From contig BSBM01000643.1 in the NCBI GenBank assembly GCA_027924585.1, forward strand, positions 20,590,001 to 20,654,000: a stretch of DNA of 64,000 nt, given 5' to 3'. Shown here piece after piece: positions 24,197-34,759 of this stretch. Made by a program: the position numbers and the translations under genes. This DNA is from Larix kaempferi. Its lineage: Eukaryota > Streptophyta > Pinopsida > Pinales > Pinaceae. Within the stretch, counting starts at the first letter, position 1. The number at the start of each line of letters is the position of its first letter. The notes under the pieces were generated by a model. It was not told the origin of the DNA. It ran no database searches and worked only from the letters and a program-made list of their open reading frames with translations.

Positions 24197-24423
24197 CAGA
24201 AATGCTTTGTCCTCAAAGCATATTGAAGACAAGGCTTACGTCTTATTTTTTGCTTGTATTGTCATCCCACGATCTTTTGTGCCAGTAGCTACAACACTTG
24301 ATGAAATGAGACAATATGAGTTACGAATTCCCATGTAAAAATGTTTCATTATTTGTGACGTTGTCCATCCCAGGTTAACCTTCATTTGATCTTTTAACTA
24401 GTCGATTTGTTAGATATAAATTC

Positions 24424-25483
24424 TCATTTTCTGCTTCCATACAACAAGTCGATTTTGTCTTTGCTCTCTTTCAAGGTGGTAGTTAGTTTGTCTATAGGAA
24501 TAATACTATTTATTTTCCTCTTGACTTTGTCATCGATCATAATGGCTCTTGTGATTAGGATGGTGATAAGGTACTCAAGTCGCTTGCAAAGTGTTTGTAG
24601 AAAATTCATCTTTTGGTGCTACTGGTGATTTATTGGTCGATACCTTTTCAATGTAATCATTTTTTGGAATTTGAACATTGATTGGATCTATAATGGTTCC
24701 CTTTTTCGAGTTCTGGACCTGTATCTCGGATGATGTTGCTCCTTCAATAGTTTTGGCCATTATTTCTTTGTCGACCTTTGATTTTTTGTTGAAATTCTCA
24801 AGTTGTTCCTTAAGATCTTGACTTTCTTCTTCTTTCTCCACTAGTTTCCCTTCAATAGCTTCATTGTCTCGTTCCAATTTTCGCATATTTTTAACTTTCT
24901 TATTTTTATAAGTAGACTTTTGTTATGGTTCTTTAGTCGAAATATTTCTTTAGTATTGTCAGATAATGTTTTATTGATCTTCATAACTTCTAACTTGTGT
25001 GTTGTTTTAAGGTTGTCACTTTGTTGTCTAAGTTCCTTTATCTGTTGTTGGTGTTGACTGACCTCTGATTCCTTGCATTGTAATTCTTTTTGGATTTGCA
25101 TGATTTCCTCATCTTTATTCCCGAGGATTTTGTTTAGTTGTCTTATTTCATCTTTACTCTCGGCAGTGTCCTTCTTGATATCTTGTCATTGAAGATTCTA
25201 ACTAGAACATTTTTCATTCCTTAATTCCTCAATATGTGTGGTTAATTTCTCAATACGCTCTTTTAACCAATGATTTTCCTTCTCGGTGACCATATTACTG
25301 ATTTCTTGCTTAAAAATATTGATGTAGTCGATGGTTGGTTCCTTTATAGTGTTCTAACTCACCCAATATTGATTGCAATTGCATTTGCATTTTCGAATAT
25401 GCAATCATCATAATTCGTGATTTCAACTTCTTCTTCGACTTGTCTTCTTTTCTTCGACAATGGGTAGACACAAGAGGTGTAAT
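24424..25483 (-). pseudogene. E2 coiled-coil ORF, frameshifted, function unknown
   Basis: Minus-strand pieces 25513-25310, 25101-24841, 24886-24575 and 24609-24424 lie in different frames but follow one another without gaps in sense. They are rich in Glu, Lys, Gln and Leu with heptad spacing ('QQQIKELRQQSDNLK', 'KEEESQDLKEQLENFNKK'). No zinc knuckle, protease or polymerase motif is seen. It is cut at 25483 by E2a. It could be a distant gag or a captured cellular fragment; I do not recognise it. Confidence 0.5.
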
Positions 25484-26207
25484 TGTGAGAATTCTATATA
25501 GGTTGAATACCATGAAAGAATGCTAATAGCCAAGAATCTTGAAGCAAAGAAGTCCTCACAGGAATTATTCAAATATATGCAAGAAGAAGAAGAAGAAATA
25601 TTGAGACAAAAACATAAGAGAAGGAACTCAAGTGATTGAAATATCATCTCATATATTATTCCTAAATATGAATACAATATATAATACATCTCAAGAGATA
25701 AAATAGAATGCCTTAAAGGCAATATGTAAAGCACAAAAAATTAAGGCTTAGTAAAAGCATAAAAACCCCGTAGGTGTCAAAAGCACTTTCCAAAACAGTC
25801 TAAAGGCTCATGAATTGGATGAATATGGTATGGAAGCTCATGAGTGATGTAAATGGAATGTATTGATGAATTTAGGAGAGAATAAAGTGGTGGAGGTCGA
25901 ATTGGTCAAGTGGAAAGAGTTTCCAAGTCAACTAGCTTTACCTTATCCACTAGAAAGTAGAAAAAATAGGATAAAGCTGTCTAAATCAAGAAAGTGTCTT
26001 TCTAATTTAGGAATGGAATAAAATCAGACAGAATCCAAGGAAATATTATCCAGAATCTATCCAAATTCGTTTTTGTGACTTAGGATGGCATATGGAGGCA
26101 TAACAGACAAAACTAGGCCAACTACACAGTCTACACCTAGGAAAATTAATCTAGATGACTAATAAAATATATCCTAAGTATGGAATGGGTTTTTAAATGT
26201 TCCAACA
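25484..26207 (-). repeat. E2a 3' LTR
   Basis: Begins 'tgtgagaattct' and ends 'gttccaaca' in plus coordinates; near-identical over its length to 27619-28342. Confidence 0.95.
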
Positions 26208-26415
26208 CCCCCCCTTAAGCCTGACTGTATGTGAGTAAAATATCATAAATATAGGGCCCAAGCAACAAGGCTTATGGTCACCCCAATACAAAAAATTATG
26301 CCCATGTAAACTGAGGAAACAGGGAAAACCTCATGGGAATAAAACACTCCCTCAAAAATGGACATGTGCACACCAAAATTGTTGATGCTCCAAACTCAAG
26401 TAGGTGTGAAATTGA

Positions 26416-27552
26416 TCAGATGTCTGGAGGAATATTCTTCTTGGGAAGAAGTGGATCATGCTCCAAAAACATGTGCTTGAATTCTCTAGCAGTGGATGCA
26501 AGCGAAACTGGAGGCTCTCTGAACTTACTCTTGAAGAGAACAAATCCATGAATATGCAGACCATTCTGGAACTTGAAATTTGAACCAATTGAGGTAGGAT
26601 CAACTCCAATTAGATCTGATTTCTCTTGAAACTTGAACTTCAAATCAGAGGAAGTTAAATCAGCTCCTAGAAAATATGCTAATGTGATGGCAATGTCTCC
26701 ATCTTCAATGAAACTTTGAGGACAAACGCTAGTCATCATGTAGGAATAGGTAGAAAGCATGAGATCACAATAAGTGAGTGCAAATGGAGCACGCTTGAAA
26801 TCTGAACCAGCCTTCAAATCATCCAATAGATTAGCATATTGCACACTATCAGCTTGTGAAGTATGCACATAATCATAAAAAACTAGCTCGTTATCCTCAA
26901 CATCAAAATATGAAGAATGATATGAGAACTGTGAATGGATGAAACCCTCTTCAACAATGGAAACTCCATTAGTTGAACCTTCTTCATTATCAGCAACCAC
27001 ATATGAAGGAGATAGATCTGATTTCTCAACTTCTAGAGCCATAGAAGAAGACTCTGCAATTACTGCTTCATGGCAAGAAGCATTCAAATCAAGGAGATCA
27101 TCATCAACATGAACTGATTGTGAAGAAATTTCTGCAATTTCTTTTTCTTCAAAGACAACTTCTTCAGAGAGGGTTTAGGCCGAGACTTCAGGAGGAAGAA
27201 CACATGAGGAGGTGTCAAATTTACTCTCCATATTGTTGATATGAACCTCATTGTGCTTTCCAAAGACTCTATCCAAATTGGTCCGGAGATCCTTTGGGTA
27301 TTTAGCAGAATCAATAAGGTAGTGCATGCATGGAGAAAAAACTAGACACATGGATCCAAGCACTATATCACAATCATTCATCCAACGATATTTCTTTTCT
27401 GAGGATTCGATACTTGCAACAACTCCAATAGACACATCAAAGAGACAATGTCTCTTCATATATGCACTCATCTTTGGCATCCACTCATCATAGTTGAATG
27501 GTGTGAGAAGAGGAACTGAATTCGAATCCATGAAGTTGTACCTGCAAAACAA
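26416..27552 (-). pseudogene. E2a gag-like protein with one in-frame TAA
   Basis: A single frame of about 378 codons interrupted by TAA near 27176. The N-terminal half (27552-27175) shows 'LTPFNYDEWMPKMSAYMKR' and 'SAKYPKDLRTNLDRVFGK', the pattern of copia gag (DUF4219/UBN2 type). The C-terminal half is acidic and has no zinc knuckle or any recognised domain. The stop falls between the halves, so either could have been used separately. Confidence 0.7.
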
Positions 27553-27601
27553 ACTTTGAAACTTATACTGGAAGGCTTATCTAAATCTAAGCTATGAGCT
27601 C

Positions 27602-27618
27602 CCTAAGCTCTGATACCA
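27602..27618 (-). other. E2a primer-binding site (tRNA-iMet)
   Basis: Minus strand TGGTATCAGAGCTTAGG starts directly at the LTR edge, complementary to the 3' end of initiator tRNA-Met. Confidence 0.9.
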
Positions 27619-28342
27619 TGTGAGAATTCTATATAGGTTGAATGCCATGAAATAATTATAATAGCCAAGAATCTTGAAGCAAAGAAGTCCTCACAAGAAT
27701 TATTCAAAGATATGCAAGAATAAGAAGAAGAAATATTGAAACAAAAACATAAGAGAAGGAACTCAATTGATAGAAATATCATCTCATATATTATTCCTAA
27801 ATATGAATACACTATATAATACATCTCAAGAGAAAAAATAGAATGCCTTAAAGGAAAGATGTAAAGCACAAAAAAGTAAGGCTTACTAAAAGCATAAAAA
27901 CCCTGTAGGTGTCCAAAGCACTTTTCAAAACACTCTAAAGGCTCATGAATTGGATGAATATGGTATGGAAGCTCATGAGTGATGTAAATGGAATGTATTA
28001 ATGACTTTAGGAGAGAAGAAAGTGGCGGAGGTCGAATTGGTCAAGTGGAGAGAGTTTTCAAGCCAACTAGCTTTACCTTATCCACTAGAAAGTAGAAAAA
28101 ACAGGATAAAGTTGTCTAAATTAGGAAAGTGTCTTTCTAATTCAGGAATGGAATAAAATCAGACAAAATCTAAGAAAATCTTATCCAGAATCTATCCAAA
28201 TTCGTTTTTGTGACTTAGGATGGCATATGGAGGCATAAATGAGAAAACTAGGCCAACTACATAGTCTACACCTAGGAAAATGAATCTAGATGACTAATAA
28301 AATATATCCTAAGTATGAAATGGGTTTTTAAATGTTCCAATA
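27619..28342 (-). repeat. E2a 5' LTR
   Basis: Partner of 25484-26207. The end toward the flank reads 'ttccaata' where the 3' LTR has 'ttccaaca', a single change at the terminus. Confidence 0.95.
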
Positions 28343-28360
28343 GTAATAACCTCAATATGG

Positions 28361-28363
<3 letters not shown>

Positions 28364-28402
<39 letters not shown>
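28364..28402. repeat. (CT)n microsatellite
   Basis: About 19 uninterrupted CT dinucleotides, just right of E2a in the E2 body. Confidence 0.95.
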
Positions 28403-28403
<1 letters not shown>

Positions 28404-28493
28404 CTTGTAATAAAATCTTCAATATGGTTCTTGTAAAAAATCTTCTTTTGATGCTCTATTTATCTTCTTTTCCTCTTAAGACTCTTGTAGATT

Positions 28494-28562
28494 GAATGTA
28501 GAATGGGTGGTTAGGAGGAATGATTGTTAACTTTCCCACCCAAGTTCAAACCTTGCTTTCTC
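28494..28562 (+). repeat. SINE head fragment
   Basis: The block 'gtagaatgggtggttaggaggaatg...cccacccaagttcaaacc' matches the 5' part of the SINE at 43609, including the B-box-like GTTCAAACC. The tail is missing. Confidence 0.55.
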
Positions 28563-28619
28563 CTTCATAGCCTTAAGACTTCTTATGCACTTCTAAATTT
28601 TATATTCTAACTTTATTAT

Positions 28620-28775
28620 TAGCTTTCACAAATGCTTCCAATAAACCACGTGTTGTTTGTTTTTAAGAAACCACCCTTAAGACTTCTTATATTATTGGAG
28701 AATAAAACATGTATTGTTTTTAAGAAACCACGTGTTGTTTATTGTTGTAGAATAAACCATGTATTGTTTTTAAAA
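28620..28775. repeat. degenerate 50-bp repeats at the left edge of the viral segment
   Basis: Three related units of 'aaaccatgtattgtttttaag' followed by 'aaaccacgtgttgtttattg'. The same words recur at 34742-34778 on the far side of the viral segment, so the virus probably went into, or recombined with, this array. Confidence 0.6.
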
Positions 28776-28844
28776 AACAAACGTACCAAGATCGATTTTC
28801 AATTCTTCAATTCCTTGACAGCAGATTCCACATCACAGAAAGAT

Positions 28845-28850
28845 TTTATT
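28845..28850 (-). terminator. viral poly(A) signal AATAAA
   Basis: Minus-strand AATAAA about 400 nt downstream of the TATA box, close to the end of the viral segment. Pararetroviruses place the signal after the promoter so that the genomic RNA is terminally redundant; the position fits. Confidence 0.55.
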
Positions 28851-29250
28851 CATATCTGAGCAGCTTTTACAGACACTAACAAACTCACAGATCAGCTTCG
28901 GAGGGCGAAGCTCGTCACTGCAAACACAAACTCACTAAGTGTCTAGCTACAATGTCACGGGCTCATTTAGCATTCTGAACCAGTACCACTGGAACGTCCT
29001 GTAGGCTTCCTGGAGGCACCGTGATATAGACACTAACACCCTAGGACTGACGACATTTTTCCATAAGCAAGCTTCGGCTTTCTGATGCAGTGTTATACCT
29101 TAACGGAAACCTGCAGAGCATATTACCTCGGCTCTGACTCACTATGACTCGCAGAGCTCCAACTACTGGAACTCTTGGCTCTAGACTCAAACTTGTAGAG
29201 CGGACAACTTGCTCAATGCAGACTCAAATGAATCAAATGAGCGCTGGGGT

Positions 29251-29262
29251 CTCTCTTTTATA
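29251..29262 (-). promoter_or_regulatory. viral pregenomic RNA promoter, TATA box
   Basis: Minus-strand TATAAAAGAGAG lies in the non-coding region after the polyprotein, with 'gagcgctcatttgattcatt'-like sequence beyond it in the transcribed direction. Its place between the polyprotein end and the poly(A) signal is that of a 35S-type promoter. Confidence 0.6.
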
Positions 29263-29611
29263 ACACCTTAGCCAGTAACCCGGTCACACAAAACTGGCAC
29301 CAACCGGTAAACGTAATGATTCCGGGGTAGTGGTGGGACACACCGCTATTATCTCGTCCCTTAGAGGCAGTGCCATATGGGGACCCGAACATCGACATCG
29401 CTGACAAGAGGACCAAGACACGATAAAGCGGGAGACAGATTCCCGACAGCTTTCACTAAGTGGAGCTACTGTTACCGACCCACTATGGCTTCCATTAAAT
29501 GATAGAAAGAGAATATTTACATTAATCGTCGCCGGAATGGAAAACACAGAATAAATTAGGATTTCCCAGAGGACCAACAGGTTGTCCGCCACATGGACAA
29601 TCAAAATCATT

Positions 29612-30475
29612 TTATGCTAGGTATTCTTCCAACTCACGGGCTTCTAGCAGTGCATCAACATCCTATGATTCATCTTCAGGAACAGGATCATCTTCAAAAT
29701 GAGGTGGCGGATACAGCCAAGGGCTGAAACACCATTCTATGTCAGAACCATGCAGAACATCGCTTGTTTCACCAATGAACTCACTTTCAAACATAGATTC
29801 CACGCGGAAATCTAGAGAAAGGGTTCGCCTATGGATTTTGGCATCGATTATGTTACCTTTATGATCCCTTTTAATATACTTTTGGGTCACATGCACTGTA
29901 TGTTCTAGCTTTGAATATCGACCACCTTGATGCCGAAGGAGAAATTTGAACCAGAGATTGTTCTGGTCAGCAACCTACATGTCAGCTTGCATATGAAGTA
30001 TAAAATTTGCACGTCGATTAACCCAGTCATTTCTGGGGCATAATTTATCTAACAAGACTTTTGTCCATCCTGACCATGCTTTATTTCTCATATTACCAGG
30101 GTCTGCACAAATCACTATAGACCGTTCTTCACGGCAAAAATGTAATATAAGATTAAAACTAATCCACGTCAAATTTCCCTCACCGATATCTACATACCAA
30201 ACTGGACCTTCCTTTTCTGGGTTGCAATCTATCCAGAGTTCACGACACCGTCTCAGCTTCTCTTGGGCTTGGCTGAAACCTCTGAACACAGTTCTTTCCC
30301 ATCGTTCCATTATGTGCAGCTTCAATGGACTAGACTATATTTGCTTTATTAATGTGAGGCTGAGGTATTTTTCTGCTTCATGCTTGTCGGCATAATCTAG
30401 CAACTGTCTTCTCTCAGAAAGAGAGAGACTTTCATCCCAAGGCTTCATAAAGAGAGCATTCCTTGGTTCGAACCT
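29612..30475 (-). pseudogene. viral polyprotein region downstream of RNase H, unknown domain, four in-frame stops
   Basis: The RT/RNase H frame stops with TGA at 30476-30478, but the same frame stays coding-like to a TAA at 29612, broken only by TAGs near 30336, 29976 and 29664. It reads 'KPWDESLSLSERRQLLDYAD', then 'FRGFSQAQEKLRRCRELW', 'GPVWYVDIGEGNLTWISFN' and 'WSGWTKVLLDKLCPRNDWVN', and ends in an acidic tail. It has no HHCC or DDE integrase motif. I do not recognise the domain. That the frame is kept across 280 codons argues it was translated in the virus. Confidence 0.6.
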
Positions 30476-31828
30476 TCAACAATCAGGTTCTTCTGCTGGT
30501 CTTTTACCTTTATCATCTTGTGGATTTGCAGAGCTCGTACCAACTGAAAACATGTTTAACCCTGCAATTTGCTTTGGTTGCATCACCTCATGAGTTAACA
30601 TATCAGCTAAACAATTTAAGTAACCTGGTTTATAAACAATATCAAAATCAAAGTTTGACAACCAGATAAACCATTTAAGTATCCTGCTGTTGTCTTCTGC
30701 CATAAGATTTTCGTTTTTAAATATACCAGGTACAATCTTCAAATATGTTCTAATTGTAAATCTGACTGGTTTTAAAAACAATATGAAGTGTTGGACTGTC
30801 TTCTTTACAACAAGGATTTCCTTATGGCTGCTTGGGTAGTTCAATTCAGCTGATTTGAATGAACTGGAGCCATATCCATAGACATTTTCTCTGCCATCAA
30901 TCTCTTCTAATAACACACCACCCCAAGTGGTAGCAGAGGCATCTGTTTCTATTATCAACTTACTAGTACCCTGTGGCAGATGGAGGGCAGGCAAATCTTT
31001 TACTTTAGCTTTGATTTTCTGAACAACCAAAGTCATAGCATCAGACCATGGAATAGGATTCTTTTTCAATCTATGCTGCAGAACATGAATGTCTATAGCA
31101 TGTCCATGATAGAAGGGTCTGATATAGTTCAAACTACCAAGAAATCTTTGCAACTGAGTTTTATCCAAAATTTTATCAGGAAAATGTTCAAAGGAACTTA
31201 GAATATGCTTTTGCAAAACAACTTGTCCTTTTTGTATTCTGAAACCAAAAAAATCCATTTCTGTTTTGCCAATTTCCATTTTACTTTCAGATAAAACCAA
31301 TCCATGTTTAAAAACAAGATCATAACATTTATGTAAATGCTTATGGTGATCCTGAAGATTTCTTGAGCAAATAAGGATATCATCTATGAAGACCACTAAC
31401 CATGGGATATCCCTAAAAATATCTTCCATCCATTTCTGAAATTCAGAAGGAGCATTGTTGATACCGAATGGGAGAACTTTCCACTGGTACTGACCATGTG
31501 GAACCACGAAGGCTGTTTTGAAGCGATCCTTTGCTTCAATGCCAATATGATAGAATCCAGATTTAAGATCAAATTTACTGAATATTGTGCAACCAGTAAT
31601 CTTTTGCAACAAACTTGCTTTATCTGGGAGAGGGTACCAAAATTTTTGCAGAACTTGATTGAGAGGTTTGTAATTGACAACAAGACGGAGCTTACCTCTC
31701 TTTTGCTCTGAGTGTTTGTTGACCACAAATGCTCTACAATCCCAAGGACTCTTGGAGGGCTCAATTAAACCTTTCTGCAATAATTCCTTTATTTCATTGG
31801 AGCAAAACTCTCTCTCGGAAGGAGACAT
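30476..31828 (-). pseudogene. caulimovirid reverse transcriptase and RNase H
   Basis: 450 open codons. RT motifs in order: 'GKLRLVVNYKPLNQ', 'FSKFDLKSGFYHIGI', 'LPFGINNAPSEFQKWM' and the catalytic box VVFIDDILIC with both Asp present. RNase H follows with IETDAS (first catalytic Asp), 'NYPSSHKEILVVKK' (Glu) and a C-terminal 'LADMLTHE' (Asp). The connection between RT and RNase H is of caulimovirid style. The enzyme core is intact in this reading, but it is shifted from the protease frame upstream and ends early at TGA 30476. Confidence 0.85.
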
Positions 31829-31896
31829 ATACGGGAAGAAGCTTTCATTGATTTGATCTTCTGGAGGGGATCAAACGGCAGAGATTCAAAATATTT

Positions 31897-32957
31897 TTAT
31901 CTGGTCCAAAAGGCATTTGGACTCTCTGAGCAACAATCTTTGATAAGCTTCTCTTTGATAGCAGCAAGAGTTTTGTCACCATGGATTTCTGCATATGAAA
32001 TGCATCTATCCATTTTATTTAGGTCGACAGACTTAACAGGCTTGACAGACTGTACATGCAAAGGCTTACATTTATTTACAGGATTAAAACTTAGAGTGAT
32101 GACTTCACGACCTTGAACTGTACACATAAATAACATTTTATTAACATTAATGGAAAAAGGACTGACTTTCTGGAGAAACTCAGATCCTAACACACAGTCT
32201 TCTTTAAGAATATTAACCTAAAAAGAGACAATGAATTTAACACACCAGAAATCTGTACAGGAAACTCTTTAACTTTACCAGAAAGGGATATAGGGGATCC
32301 TTCAATTGCAGAACCAAACTCATGAATTTTTTCCCAATAGAAAGAAGGAATTGCATTCCCTTTAGAAAGATTGAACTGACATCCTGAATCGATTAGACAA
32401 TGTACAATATAAGATCTGAACTCAGGAGGACAAAATTGTAAAGACACAAAAAACTTAGGACCGGACAAGGCTCCTAAAAGATTGGGGACTTGAGACTGGG
32501 GAGAAGAAGGAGAATGAGGAGTAGAAGAAGGGGAAGGTTCTTTCTGTTTAGGTTTTACCATAGCTTCTTCTATATGTTTTGAAAGCTCTTCATCAGATGA
32601 TTGGTCTCTTTCCATGACCATAATTTGTATCATGCTTTTCAAATCTTCAATCTCTTTTAGAAGTTGTTTCAATTTCTCTTGTTTTTCTTTCAATTGACTT
32701 CTTAGCAGTTTTTCTTTATCCTTTCTGTGTGACTGCCTGTCATCATGTCCATCAGGGTAATATTTGTAGATATCAGCGGGATTATATCTAACAGATAGGG
32801 CTAGGGAATCAAGTTTCTGTTTACCCTTATCATTCTTTTCTTTTTCTAGCAAACCTAGAAGTCTGGCCTTTTCTTGCCTGAGATCATGTCTTTCAACATG
32901 TCTGTATATAGGTATGACAGAGAGCTGGACATCAATATTTGCTAATTGTTTTTCCAA
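31897..32957 (-). pseudogene. viral coiled coil and aspartic protease, frameshifted
   Basis: 32957-32187 begins in the same frame as the coat protein, separated from it by one TGA. It has a long charged coiled coil (about residues 60-130, 'KEKLLRSQLKEKQEKLKQLL') and then the protease site LIDSGCQFN, with the D-S-G variant of the aspartic protease triad. The protease end lies in another frame (32193-31897, 'GSEFLQKVSPF'), so a frameshift falls near 32190; another shift separates it from the RT. Confidence 0.75.
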
Positions 32958-32984
32958 ATCATACTTAGCTGAACGGGAACTGGA

Positions 32985-34345
32985 TCAGGAAAACATGTAC
33001 AAGGAAAAATCAAACTCTGGCACACTACACCCCCCTAAATTGGCATCAGAACTGGATTCAGACTCGGGATCAGAAGAAGACGAAGGCTTAGGGGAAAATT
33101 TAGCAAGTGTAACAGGGGAATCGGATTTAGAATCAGAAGAAGAGTCATCAGGGAGATAGAGGACTTCTCCGGAAGGAGGAGGAGAATGTACAGAGACTTC
33201 ATGCAGATTCCACCATTCTGGATCTAGACCTTTACTCAGAGCAACAACCCGGGGCCTGGACTTTTGTTCTGAACACTTGGCTGCCCAGTGGTCAGACTTA
33301 CCACAAATGAAACAAACATTCTTTTTTCCTTTTTCAGTCCTTCTTTTGACATACCTCTTGGACTGATGCTTGTGCTTTTTATAAGAATGCTTATACTTAT
33401 ATTTCGGCTTATGGTGGTAAGGATTATCAGGGTGATATCTAGCTTCAGAGGTATAAAACTTTTTCTTTTTCTTACACTTGCAAGAATCTTTACCAAAATG
33501 ACCTCTGTTATGGGCTCCACACCCCCAATCAGGCATCCCCGCAACATCTTTACAGAAAGATGCTGAAAACATTTGCTGGTGTCTCTTGAAGTCTTTACTA
33601 ACCCTTTTCTCTAAGCAATGCTCTTGCCATGTTTCCAAAATATGAGCATGCAATTGGGCTAGAGATAAAGTACAAAGCTCTAATTTTTTGTCTTTAAGAT
33701 CTTGTTCAACCGCATCAAGAACATGTCCTGGGAAACTTCTCAAATAATGCTTCAAATAAGCTGGATTTCCTGATTTGCCCAAGGAAATCAACAATTTTTG
33801 CATGTAACAAAAATACTCTTCACTTTTACTTAAATCACATAACCTTGCCGACATGAAAAGTGAAGCAAGATGGTCATAATCTATACCATCATCAGGACCA
33901 TAAAACTCACGACCTAAGGCACTTAAAATTTGTTCATATGCAACAAGCATTTCATTGCGGGTATCTTGTGGCAACCAGCACCACCAATCATAGGCTAGAC
34001 CTAAGAGGCTTGCAACAAGCTGTGTACCCAACATTTGGCCTGTAAGGTTGTTGTCCTGTTGTTTTTTATATAAGATACACTGGCCTAACATTTGAATGGC
34101 ATTCTTTATATCTTCCCTGGACTGACACTGGATATTCAGTACAGGTTGTTCAGGCATTTGAGACAGTAGATCATTCATGGAATTTATTCCAAAATGGAAT
34201 ACTTTAGCTAGTGCTTCAGAAGTAGCCTGGGCATCTGCCATGTGTGTATCAAAGCGGGGTTTTGGAGGAGGAGCGAGAGCTCTTCTATTAGAGGAAGACT
34301 CAACATCTAGTGCATTCAGAAGAGCAAACTGTTTATGATGAAGTC
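32985..34345 (-). pseudogene. viral coat-protein-like region with CCHC zinc knuckle
   Basis: About 418 codons from the ATG at 34241, with about 33 more coding-like codons upstream ('LLNALDVESSSNRRALAPPP') up to a TGA near 34338. The C-terminal third is Lys/His/Tyr-rich ('YHHKPKYKYKHSYKKHKHQS') and then has CFICGKSDHWAAKC, a C-x2-C-x4-H-x4-C knuckle, followed by a Ser/Asp/Glu-rich acidic end. This basic-knuckle-acidic order is that of caulimovirid coat proteins. The upstream extension suggests the ORF once continued from a preceding viral domain that is now lost. It ends at a TGA (32985) beyond which the frame continues into the protease. Confidence 0.75.
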
Positions 34346-34759
34346 AAGCTTGCAAATTGGGGAAATTTTCAACAGATTCATACTGCACGGAATTTCGATG
34401 ACATGGCACGAGATATCCTTGTTTTGAAATCCCAGTGCACAGAACAAAGAGATCACATTGTCAAAGTGGAAACAAAGCTTGAATTGCTTGATCATCTTTT
34501 GCATGATTCTACTCAGATTAGAATAGCCATTGAAGAAGCTTCCCAGAAGCTTGAAAGAAGATTGCGTGTCCTCGAAGAACTCTGTGAAAAGACAGAGAAT
34601 CTCAGAAAGAAGCAATATGTGGTTCCAGACCATGTATTAAAGCTAGCCTCAAAAGGACATAGCAAAAGTCACTCTTTAGGTCAATTTAGTGTTCAGGAGA
34701 AGCCCGAATTTGATTTTGGTGAGAGTGATGCTATTCGAGAAACCATGTATTTATTTTAA
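34310..34759 (+). pseudogene. inverted coiled-coil ORF at the viral segment edge
   Basis: 149 open codons on the strand opposite to the rest of the virus. There is no ATG at its start (first codon GTG). It has a strong heptad pattern ('VKVETKLELLDHLLH', 'ASQKLERRLRVLEELCEKTE') and then a Lys/His/Ser region. Short coiled-coil proteins of this kind occur in caulimovirids (virion-associated or badnavirus ORF1/2-like), so an inverted viral fragment is the favoured reading. It meets the coat-protein frame head to head at about 34310-34345. Confidence 0.5.

Larger units (their letters stand above)
25484..28342 (-). mobile_element. E2a: gag-only LTR element (TR-GAG type), complete
   Basis: Two 724-bp LTRs (25484-26207 and 27619-28342) of TG...CA form are bounded by GTAAT at 25479-25483 and 28343-28347. 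The 1.4-kb interior has a tRNA-iMet primer site, a polypurine tract (26208-26220) and one ORF region starting with a copia-like gag. No pol is present and there is too little room for one. It would depend on enzymes of an autonomous copia. Confidence 0.93.
28776..34742 (-). other. endogenous caulimovirid (pararetrovirus) copy, rearranged and inactivated
   Basis: In minus-strand order: coat-protein-like ORF with zinc knuckle, aspartic protease, reverse transcriptase, RNase H, a further region without a known domain, a TATA box, and an AATAAA. No integrase motif is present and no viral LTRs. This is the gene order of Caulimoviridae, and the RT/RNase H sequence resembles them more than Ty3/gypsy (for example the LIIETDAS RNase H motif and the 'DKTQLQRFLGSLNYI' connection). 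The movement-protein region is not present. Stops and frameshifts break the frame at several places, so the copy is not functional. Flanks belong to E2. Relation to the gymnosperm lineages described as gymnendoviruses is possible but untested. Confidence 0.85.

Noticed and set aside
33288-33566. Plus-strand frames over the viral coat-protein region
   Set aside because: They are complements of the real minus-strand coding region.
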